From Paludibacteraceae bacterium (lineage in GTDB: Bacteria > Bacteroidota > Bacteroidia > Bacteroidales > Paludibacteraceae): 40,463 nt of DNA. How positions within the stretch are numbered: position 1 is the stretch's first letter; every line of letters starts with the position of its first letter. A model generated the notes under the pieces. It was not told the DNA's origin. It ran no database searches and was given only the letters and a program-made list of their open reading frames with translations. The translations under genes and the position numbers were made by a program. The stretch covers positions 1-40,463 of the forward strand of contig JAEELX010000054.1 in assembly GCA_016282955.1 (NCBI GenBank), given 5' to 3'. This document shows, piece by piece, positions 1-7,993 of this stretch.

Positions 1-291
1 AGAGCCGCTTAGATAGTAGGGCAACAGCCCAAAGACCGAAAAAATGAGCCACACCGCTGCCACGATAACGTATCCTTCACGCTCGCCGACCGTCTTGGGA
101 GCCTTCAAACCCGTAAAATAGCCCCACAAACCGATGATAAAGGTAAAGAGCGAACAATACAAAAAAATCTCAAAACACGTTTCTTTATACAGCCAACTGA
201 CAAGAGTCGCAATAGCCATAAAAAACGCCTCGATGATGAGCAAAATACCCATCGTTTTGAAGATAATTTTTATATTGAAGGTGCGTGTCAT
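1..291 (-). CDS. trkH: TrkH family potassium uptake protein, N-terminal part (runs off left edge)
   Basis: Minus-strand translation from ATG at 291 gives MTRTFNIKIIFKTMGILLIIEAFFMAIATLVSWLYKETCFEIFLYCSLFTFIIGLWGYFTGLKAPKTVGEREGYVIVAAVWLIFSVFGLLPYYLSGS; start codon overlaps the trkA stop (ATGA). Confidence 0.85.
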   Translation of the reverse strand, partial: MTRTFNIKIIFKTMGILLIIEAFFMAIATLVSWLYKETCFEIFLYCSLFTFIIGLWGYFTGLKAPKTVGEREGYVIVAAVWLIFSVFGLLPYYLSGS

Positions 292-1622
292 TGGAAGAAT
301 TTTTCTAATTGACGGATGATTTCACTTTTGCAAAAAACAACCACCTCATCGTCTCGCACAATCTCCGTGTCGCCATTCACCAAAACACCTTCCCCTGCCC
401 GCACTAAACCGCCAATGGTGCAGTTGTAGGGCAAGCCCATGGCTTTGATTTTTCCACGAATAATCTTGCTATGTTCGGTGGCTTTAAAAACGACTATTTG
501 AGCCCCTGCACTCGCCAAATTCCGCACGTTGAGCACGCTCGCATCAAGCAACATTTGGTAGATATAACTCGCCGTAATCGTCTTTTTATTGAGTACCGTA
601 CCCACGTCCAAACCTTCTGCAATTTGGATATAATCCACATTTTCCACGTCCGCAATCGTTTTCCGCACACCGAATCGTTTCGCCGCCAAACACGCAAATA
701 TATTGGCTTCACTACGGTCGGTCAACGCTATAAAAGCGTCCGCATCTTGGATACCTTCCTCTTTGAGCACCTGCATATCCGAGCCGTCAGCATTGATGAT
801 GAGCGAATGAGGTAGCTTTTCGGATAATTGATAGCAGATGTCTCTATTTTGCTCTAAAATTTTGATATTCAAGTTTTTAGGTAAGGTTTGCACGGCTTTT
901 TGGGTTAATTTTCCGCCACCGTAAAAAATGAGAGATTTGACTTCGTGTTCCTCGTTGGCAGTGTGTTCGCGGATATAGTGCATATTCTCTTTGGTGTACA
1001 TAATGAACAGCAAATCGCCCACTTTCACTTCGTCTTCGCCATTGGGAATGAAGGTCTGATTTTCGCGTTTGATGGCAACGATACGGTAAAAACCATGCTG
1101 AAAGAAGCCCGAATTGAACAACTTGCCCGTCATATCGCATTCGTGGTGTATTTTGAGGATACACAGTTGCAATTTATCATCACAAAGCGATAGATGTCGC
1201 CGCATCCAGTTCGTTTTGATGGCTTCGGCAATCTCGGTAGCGGCTAATGCTTCGGGATAAATGAGGTCATTGAGCCCCATGTTAGCGAAAAATTGCTGGT
1301 TGTCAGGCAATAAATACTCGTAATTATCGATGCGTGCCAAAGTCTTTTTTGCACCCATCTGTTTGGCAATCAAGCAGGCAGTCATATTGGCTTCCTCACT
1401 CGTTGTAACCGCAATAAACAAGTCCGAACGGGCTACGCCAATTTCTCGCAAATCCGCAAGGGAAGTAGGACTACCAACTCGGGTGAGTATATCGTAATCG
1501 TTATCAAGTCCTTCTAAGTGTTCAGCCGATTCGTCCAACAAACTAATTTCCATTTTTTCCTGCGAAAGCAGTTTGGCTAAATGGGTTCCTACGGCACCGG
1601 CTCCTACAATTGTTATTTTCAT
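288..1622 (-). CDS. trkA: Trk system potassium transporter TrkA (two RCK/TrkA-N domains)
   Basis: MKITIVGAGAVGTHLAKLLSQEKMEISLLDES Rossmann motif and a second NAD-binding half (KSLIFYGGGKLTQKAV). Start placed at MKITIVG rather than the longer ORF start at 1709. Confidence 0.93.
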   Translation of the reverse strand: MKITIVGAGAVGTHLAKLLSQEKMEISLLDESAEHLEGLDNDYDILTRVGSPTSLADLREIGVARSDLFIAVTTSEEANMTACLIAKQMGAKKTLARIDNYEYLLPDNQQFFANMGLNDLIYPEALAATEIAEAIKTNWMRRHLSLCDDKLQLCILKIHHECDMTGKLFNSGFFQHGFYRIVAIKRENQTFIPNGEDEVKVGDLLFIMYTKENMHYIREHTANEEHEVKSLIFYGGGKLTQKAVQTLPKNLNIKILEQNRDICYQLSEKLPHSLIINADGSDMQVLKEEGIQDADAFIALTDRSEANIFACLAAKRFGVRKTIADVENVDYIQIAEGLDVGTVLNKKTITASYIYQMLLDASVLNVRNLASAGAQIVVFKATEHSKIIRGKIKAMGLPYNCTIGGLVRAGEGVLVNGDTEIVRDDEVVVFCKSEIIRQLEKFFQ

Positions 1623-1642
1623 TTTTCTGCTATTTAACGCGA

Positions 1643-1673
1643 CAAAGATAAGATTTTTCAGTGATACGACAAA
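1643..1673 (-). promoter_or_regulatory. Bacteroidota-type promoter for trkA
   Basis: Minus strand reads TTTG-TCGTATCACTGAAAAATCT(19 nt)-TATCTTTG, an exact TTTG-N19-TAnnTTTG match, about 20 bp upstream of the trkA start. Confidence 0.7.
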
Positions 1674-1726
1674 AAAATAAGAATTGAAGATTATAGATGC
1701 ACTTATCAACGTGATAAATAGTTAGA

Positions 1727-2058
1727 ATGTTTATAAATATTAAAGTTCAACAAGACGAGATGAACTTTGACATTGCTTGTGATGAACATATCAAATATCG
1801 TCTAACGAAACTTGCCACACCAAAAACGAACGGCATGGTGGAAGTGGCAATTCTCACCATCAAAATAACCTTTCTAAATCGCACAAACTACTATAATAAG
1901 CAAGAAATCACCATCAATTTGCAACTTTCAATTACAATGATATAGACGGTAGGTTGGGTTGCTCAAAGAGTTAAAATGAATATACACTGCAAATATGTAT
2001 GAAGGGGTTGAACTGCAACCCAAACTTATTCTCAGAAAAACGCTGATTTTTGAAAAAA
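1727..2058 (+). pseudogene. Decayed transposase C-terminal remnant (IS481/DDE integrase-like)
   Basis: Peptide NFDIACDEHIKYRLTKLATPKTNGMVEVAILTIK resembles the IS481 'GI.HRLT.P.TP.TNGMVER.NGTIK' segment with the catalytic Glu. After stops/frameshifts, LLKELK*IYTANMYEGVELQPKLILRKTLIF resembles the family's C-terminal tail. Confidence 0.65.
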
Positions 2059-2116
2059 ATATCATATCTTTGCAACTGCAAAATGGTCATCAAAAACAGC
2101 AAAAAAAGTTTTTTAA

Positions 2117-2124
2117 TACCTTTG
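2117..2124 (+). promoter_or_regulatory. Candidate -7 element (TACCTTTG) upstream of the methyltransferase operon; a second candidate, TATCTTTG, at 2065-2072
   Basis: Both match TAnnTTTG; no convincing TTTG -33 element at 19 nt for either. Confidence 0.4.
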
Positions 2125-2157
2125 CTAAAGATTTATCTAAAATACCCTAAATGACAA

Positions 2158-3432
2158 ATGTTTACCACACAACACATAATCATTAATGGAGATAGTCGTA
2201 AAATGGACGAACTGCAAGACAAAAGCGTTCATCTAATTGTAACATCGCCACCATATTGGCAGTTAAAGGACTACGGCACCGATAATCAAATCGGCTTCAA
2301 TGACACTTACGAGCAGTACATCAATAATTTGAATTTGGTTTGGAAGGAGTGCTATCGTGTGTTACATGATGGTTGTCGTTTGTGTATAAATATTGGTGAC
2401 CAATTTGCTCGGTCTGTATATTATGGACGATACAAGGTGATTCCCATTCATTCGGAAATTATAAGATTTTGTGAAACTATTGGTTTTGATTTTATGGGGC
2501 AGATTATTTGGCAGAAAGCAACCACAATGAATACAACTGGAGGCGGTGCTGTAATGGGAAGTTTCCCATATCCTCGAAACGGCATTGTGAAACTTGATTT
2601 CGAGTATATTCTTATTTTCAAGAAACAAGGAACAGCTCCCAAACCGACCATTGAACAGAAAAAGCAGTCTGCAATGACAAATGAGGAATGGAATACTTAT
2701 TTTAGTGGTCATTGGTATTTCAATGGAGCAAAACAAGACAAACATTTAGCGATGTTTCCTGAAGAGTTGCCGAAACGCTTGATAAAAATGTTTTCATTTA
2801 CTCACGAAACGGTTTTAGACCCATTTATGGGAAGTGGAACGACAGCCGCCGTAGCAAAAACATTGGGACGTAATTCGGTAGGATATGAAATAAATCCCGA
2901 GTTTATTCCGTTAATAAAAAACAAAATAAGCACAAATAATTTATTGGAAACCTTCCACATCAAAGAATTTAGACAAAATATAAGCATTGACTTTGAAAAA
3001 GAAATCGCCCAATTGCCCTATTGTTTCACTGATGTCCATAAAACCGACAAAAAAATAGATGTCAAAAGACTACAATTTGGTTCTAAAATCGACAAAGACA
3101 GCAGCAGCGAACGCGCAGAAATGTTTAGCGTGAAGCAAGTTATTTCGCCAGAATTGATATTGCTAAACAATGGTCTAATTGTTAGACTGATAGGTATTAA
3201 GCAAAATCCACAAATAAACGGCAAGGCAACAGAATTTTTGCTTTCGAAATTTAAGGGCAAGAAAGTGTTTTTGAAATACGATAATATAAAATACGACATT
3301 GATAATCATCTGATGGTGTATATGTATCTAGAAAACAAGACTTTCATCAATGCCCACTTGCTCAAAAATAAATTGGCATTGGTTGATGAAAGCATTGATT
3401 ATAAGTATAAAACAAAATTTCTTAGTATATAG
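2158..3432 (+). CDS. Site-specific DNA methyltransferase, beta class, probably N4-cytosine, with a C-terminal SNase/OB-like extension
   Basis: Motif IV TSPPYW precedes motif I DPFMGSGTT; C-terminal GLIVRLIGIKQNP...GKKVFLKYDNIKYDIDNHLMVYMYLENKTFINAHLLKNKLALVDESIDYKYKTKF. Confidence 0.9.
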   Translation: MFTTQHIIINGDSRKMDELQDKSVHLIVTSPPYWQLKDYGTDNQIGFNDTYEQYINNLNLVWKECYRVLHDGCRLCINIGDQFARSVYYGRYKVIPIHSEIIRFCETIGFDFMGQIIWQKATTMNTTGGGAVMGSFPYPRNGIVKLDFEYILIFKKQGTAPKPTIEQKKQSAMTNEEWNTYFSGHWYFNGAKQDKHLAMFPEELPKRLIKMFSFTHETVLDPFMGSGTTAAVAKTLGRNSVGYEINPEFIPLIKNKISTNNLLETFHIKEFRQNISIDFEKEIAQLPYCFTDVHKTDKKIDVKRLQFGSKIDKDSSSERAEMFSVKQVISPELILLNNGLIVRLIGIKQNPQINGKATEFLLSKFKGKKVFLKYDNIKYDIDNHLMVYMYLENKTFINAHLLKNKLALVDESIDYKYKTKFLSI

Positions 3433-3434
3433 TT

Positions 3435-4082
3435 ATGGCAAAAGAATGGATATTGAATAGTGCGATGAATCGCTTTCAACTCAATTTCAAACGCAATGTT
3501 GGAGCTACATCTGAATCTATTCGAAAGTGTGCACCAAAATCGTTGGACGAGTGGAGAAACTATTACTACACCAATGTAAAATCAGAGACACATATAGAAG
3601 AATTAGGCAAGAAGTTATACGTCAAAATAACCGAAGTAATTCGATATGAGGTTCAAAATGTAACTGAACAAGACTGTATTGATTATATGAAACAGTTGGT
3701 TATAGATCGAACATACGATGGCTATACTACAGAAATTCAAACAATTTACGGTCAGCTTCAAATTCTGCTGGATGCAAAAATAGAACCTGCACCTGATGAA
3801 TGGGACAGATTGTTCAACGTGGATTTTTTCATAAAAGTGGGTAATACATATATTGGTCTGCAAATTAAGCCAATAAATAATAGTTTACAAATTCCAGAAA
3901 TACACAAAGAATACGCATTGCAAGCCAAGACGCACGAGAAATTCAAGAAACAATATGGAGGAAATGTATTCTATATCTATTCAGAAAAGGTAAACGGCAA
4001 AAAGGAAATTGCCAATAAAGAAGTTATCAAGGAGATTCGGAAAGAAATTGAAAGCTTGAAGAAAGTAATGATGAAAAAATAA
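3435..4082 (+). CDS. Type II restriction endonuclease, probable MjaI family (PF09568-like)
   Basis: Starts 2 nt after the methyltransferase stop; N-terminus MAKEWILNSAMNRFQLN..RNVG and VDFFIKVGNTYIGLQIKP, compatible with a PD-(D/E)xK variant (D...QxK). Family assignment is from memory. Confidence 0.65.
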   Translation: MAKEWILNSAMNRFQLNFKRNVGATSESIRKCAPKSLDEWRNYYYTNVKSETHIEELGKKLYVKITEVIRYEVQNVTEQDCIDYMKQLVIDRTYDGYTTEIQTIYGQLQILLDAKIEPAPDEWDRLFNVDFFIKVGNTYIGLQIKPINNSLQIPEIHKEYALQAKTHEKFKKQYGGNVFYIYSEKVNGKKEIANKEVIKEIRKEIESLKKVMMKK

Positions 4083-4087
4083 GTGAT

Positions 4088-5941
4088 ATGCAACAGACAA
4101 TAAACCCAGACAAGCAAACCGTTGAAAGTTGCTTGAAAAACAAGTCATATTATATTGATTTCTACCAAAGAGAATATGTTTGGTCAAAAGAAACTGTTGA
4201 AATTCTCTTACGAGATATTTTCTATGCTTTTGAGTTGTCTTACGAAGAATATAAGGATGCGGAATTATCTCAAGAAATATTGGAAAATTTCAATTGGTAT
4301 TATCTTAATATATTTATCACCAACAATATAAATGGTAAGGTATTTATCGTTGATGGTCAACAACGATTGTCAACACTCACACTAATAGCCACCAAATTAT
4401 ATCATCTAACAGAAAATGAATTACTGAAAAACACTTTGAAAGAATGCATTTATGGACAGGATAAATGGAAAGGCAATATATTTAGATTAGATCATGAAAA
4501 ACGGCATGTGGTAATGGAAAAAATCCTTAATGGAGATACTGAAACGCCAACATTGTTCAAAAATAAAACGGAAGAAACATTATGGTATCGCTATGCTGAC
4601 ATATCAAAATACATTGAAGACAAAGGTATGGATGCTAAACGATTAGACACATTCATTAATTATTTTCTTGAACGGCTTGTATTAGTTGAACTTACCATTA
4701 CAAAGGATGATACGCCAATGATCTTTGAGGTTATTAATGACAGAGGAGAAGCACTAAAACCTTTTGAAATTCTAAAAGGCAAACTTGTTGGCGCATTGGA
4801 TAAAAACGACACTGAAAAGTATTCTGATTTATGGGACGAAGCTATTTCTTGCCTTTTCAATATGGAAGACGATTTCTTCATAGACTATATTCGTTCAAGA
4901 TTTATTTTCAAACGAAATTCCAAAATTGAAACAGCAATTAACAACTCATATCATAGATATATTTTTGAGAATAATGAAATTGGACAGAATTTAGCTTTTA
5001 GAAAAACCGACAAGAAGCAAATAAATAATATCAAAGAGTTTATAGAGAATTATTTGATGTATTATAGTAAACTATATGCAAAAATCCGCAACAATGAGAT
5101 AAAAGATGAGTTTTTGTCATATTTAAGCAATATACATGATGTAAAAGGACAGTATGCAATTATACTATCTGCATGTGATATAAATGATGTTGAAGAGAAT
5201 AATAAAATTTGTACTATTGCATCGGAATATGACAGACTACTAATGTTATTGAGATTGAATGGCGTATATGATAGCAATACAATCCAAGAAATCTCTTTGA
5301 ACTTAAATGAGATTATAAAAGGTAAAAGCATCGACCAATACCAGTCTATTTTCAACGAAGTACTGAAAAAGGCTATCAGTGAACGTAAGAGCAAAGAAAA
5401 CGTCTCTACTTTGTTGGAATATTCTACATTCAAATCAATGGGGTATCACAATATAGAGAAACGAGCCTTACGGTATTTCCTTGCAAGAATTGAAAAATTC
5501 ATTTGTGATGGATTAAATCAAACTATGCAAGATAATGTTGAATACATATCAACCAAAACAGGATATAAAACAGGGTATCACATCGAACATATATTAAGCC
5601 ATAATGAGACAAATCGAAGATATTTTGATTCCGATGACGATTTCGAGATGTGTCGTAACCAATTGGGTGGGTTGTTACTGTTAAAGGATGCAGATAATAT
5701 AAGTTCAGGTAATGAAGAATATCATGATAAATTGAAAACATATAGTTCTGGACTTGTTTGGGCTCATACTTTGTGTGAAGATTATCACCATATCAATACC
5801 AATTTAGATACATTGAACAATAAGCTTTATGCAATATGTGGTCATAAAATTGAGCCAATTAAAATTTTTGACAAAGATGCTCTTGAACAAAGAAATCAAC
5901 TTCTTTATAGTATTGTGAAAATCATTTGGAAGATAGAATAA
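4088..5941 (+). CDS. DUF262 and DUF1524 (HNH-type) domain protein, GmrSD-like
   Basis: N-terminal FYQREYVW...VFIVDGQQRLSTLTLI (DUF262 DGQQR motif) and C-terminal GYHIEHILSHNETNRRYF...RNQLGGLLLL (DUF1524 HNH-like). Starts 5 nt after the restriction gene stop. Confidence 0.85.
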   Translation: MQQTINPDKQTVESCLKNKSYYIDFYQREYVWSKETVEILLRDIFYAFELSYEEYKDAELSQEILENFNWYYLNIFITNNINGKVFIVDGQQRLSTLTLIATKLYHLTENELLKNTLKECIYGQDKWKGNIFRLDHEKRHVVMEKILNGDTETPTLFKNKTEETLWYRYADISKYIEDKGMDAKRLDTFINYFLERLVLVELTITKDDTPMIFEVINDRGEALKPFEILKGKLVGALDKNDTEKYSDLWDEAISCLFNMEDDFFIDYIRSRFIFKRNSKIETAINNSYHRYIFENNEIGQNLAFRKTDKKQINNIKEFIENYLMYYSKLYAKIRNNEIKDEFLSYLSNIHDVKGQYAIILSACDINDVEENNKICTIASEYDRLLMLLRLNGVYDSNTIQEISLNLNEIIKGKSIDQYQSIFNEVLKKAISERKSKENVSTLLEYSTFKSMGYHNIEKRALRYFLARIEKFICDGLNQTMQDNVEYISTKTGYKTGYHIEHILSHNETNRRYFDSDDDFEMCRNQLGGLLLLKDADNISSGNEEYHDKLKTYSSGLVWAHTLCEDYHHINTNLDTLNNKLYAICGHKIEPIKIFDKDALEQRNQLLYSIVKIIWKIE

Positions 5942-6127
5942 AAAACTTTTTCTCGACTCATTCCTACCAACAGCAGTGCAACTTCTATTTATCAGGTTAT
6001 AAACGATAATGGGTGGTTTCATACTTATGTTCGAGACTGAGGACGATACGCTTACCAACACTTTCAAAGCCAACTATGGTAGCTTTTTTAGATTATCTTA
6101 CAAAGCATTTCATATCTAAGTCAAAAA

Positions 6128-7990
6128 TTACAAATCAAAAAAATGACGCACCGATTGGGTGATTCCTTCGACATCTAAACCCAACAGATGATACAATTCA
6201 TCGGGGCTTCCGTGTTCGACAAATTGATTTTTTATGCCCAACCGCAACACCGAAATGGGCTCATGATGGTCGGCAAAATACTCCACCACTGCCGAACCAA
6301 AGCCACCTTCAACCATCCCGTCTTCAATCGTAATAATTTTTGGGAACTTCTTTCGTATTTCTTCCAACAAGTTCTCGTCCATCGGTTTGAGCCACCGCAT
6401 ATTATAATGTGCTATGTTTGGCAAGGTTTCCAACGCCTTTTCAACGTTGTTTCCGATGGCTCCGAGACTCAAAATCGCCCCTTTTTCGCCCTCACGCAAA
6501 CAAATTCCTTTGCCGTACTCCACCTTGGGCAACTGTTTTTCGCAATAATGTGCCATGCCTCGTGGGTAACGAATGGCAAGCGGATGCTCAAAAGTGCGGG
6601 CAAAATGCAGTATTTCCTGCAAATCTTCGGCATACATCGGGGCAAAAATACGGATGTTCGGAATCGGTCGCAAGTACGCCAAATCCAACAAACCTTGGTG
6701 AGTCGCACCGTCATTGCCCACGATTCCCGCTCTATCAATGCAAATCGTTACAGGCAAATCCAACAAAGCCACATCGTGAACGATATTGTCGTAGGAGCGT
6801 TGTAAAAACGTGGAATAGATGTTGCAAAACGGCTTCAAACCTTCTTTTGCCAAGCCTCCGCTGAACGTGATGGCGTGCCCTTCGGCTATCCCGACATCAA
6901 AAACACGGTTTGGGAACTGCTCGATCGCTTTGTCCATACCGCAACCAGAAGGCATCGCAGGCGTTATTCCCACCACTTTTTCATCCGCTTGTAGCAACTC
7001 CACGAGCGTGTCGCCAAAAATTTCTTGCCAAAGAGCGACTTTTTTGCTGGCTTTGCGTTCGCCTGTTTCGAGGTTAAATTCGCCAGGTGCATGCCAGATG
7101 GTGGGCTCTTTTTCAGCGGGAGCATAGCCTTTGCCTTTCTGTGTGATGAGGTGCAAGACCTTCGGACCCGTGTAGTTTTTGATTTCTGCCAAAATTTTCA
7201 CCAATTTGGTTACGTCATGCCCATCGGTTGGACCAAAATAGCGGATGCTCAGACCCTGAAAAATGTTGCTCGGTTGCTTGGAAAGGATAGATTTGAGGTA
7301 GTTATTAAAACGCAACACTTGATTTTTTTTCTGCTCCGAGATAAGACCCAATTTGTTCAACGTAGAATAGACAATCCAACGGAATTTATTGTATTTTTTG
7401 CTCGTTGACAACTCCAACAAATACTGCGAAAAGCCACCTTGCAAGGCGTTGATTGCCATATTGTTGTCGTTGAGGATAATGAGCATATTATTCTTGTCCA
7501 TCGAAGCATTATTCAAGCCCTCAAACGCCAAGCCACCCGTCATCGCACCATCGCCAATGATAGCGACCGTGTGCTGCGAAGAGTGCTGTAAGTTGTGGGC
7601 TATATCCATTCCTAACGCCACGCTAATGCTGTTGCTCGCATGTCCAGCCACAAACGCATCGTGCTCGCTTTCGGTCGGTGTAGGAAACGGTGCCAAGCCT
7701 TTGAACTGTCGGTTAGTATGGAACTTCTCCCGCCTACCCGTTAGAATCTTGTGGGCATACGCCTGATGTCCCACGTCCCAAACCAACTTATCCTCGGGCG
7801 AATCATAGACGTAATGCAAAGCCACCGTCAGTTCAATCGCACCCAAACTGCTTGCCAAGTGTCCCGGATTATGACTCAATTCTTGCAAAATAAAGTCCCG
7901 CAACTCCGCACACACCTGTGGCAAAGCCTCAACGGGCAGTTTCTTTAAGTCATTCGGACTGTCAATATGTTCGATGTACTGATAGGTCAT
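6128..7990 (-). CDS. dxs: 1-deoxy-D-xylulose-5-phosphate synthase
   Basis: NPGHLASSLGAIELTVALHYVYDSPEDKLVWDVGHQAYAHKILTGRR, GDGAMTGGLAFEGLNNA; full length. Confidence 0.97.
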   Translation of the reverse strand: MTYQYIEHIDSPNDLKKLPVEALPQVCAELRDFILQELSHNPGHLASSLGAIELTVALHYVYDSPEDKLVWDVGHQAYAHKILTGRREKFHTNRQFKGLAPFPTPTESEHDAFVAGHASNSISVALGMDIAHNLQHSSQHTVAIIGDGAMTGGLAFEGLNNASMDKNNMLIILNDNNMAINALQGGFSQYLLELSTSKKYNKFRWIVYSTLNKLGLISEQKKNQVLRFNNYLKSILSKQPSNIFQGLSIRYFGPTDGHDVTKLVKILAEIKNYTGPKVLHLITQKGKGYAPAEKEPTIWHAPGEFNLETGERKASKKVALWQEIFGDTLVELLQADEKVVGITPAMPSGCGMDKAIEQFPNRVFDVGIAEGHAITFSGGLAKEGLKPFCNIYSTFLQRSYDNIVHDVALLDLPVTICIDRAGIVGNDGATHQGLLDLAYLRPIPNIRIFAPMYAEDLQEILHFARTFEHPLAIRYPRGMAHYCEKQLPKVEYGKGICLREGEKGAILSLGAIGNNVEKALETLPNIAHYNMRWLKPMDENLLEEIRKKFPKIITIEDGMVEGGFGSAVVEYFADHHEPISVLRLGIKNQFVEHGSPDELYHLLGLDVEGITQSVRHFFDL

Positions 7991-7993
7991 GCT

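Noticed and set aside
6188-7948. Series of plus-strand ORFs of up to 205 aa opposite dxs
   Set aside because: Antisense frames to a full-length conserved dxs gene; no recognisable domains. The same reasoning applies to antisense ORFs over pgi, lysS, aroB, GH3, dcp and MBOAT.
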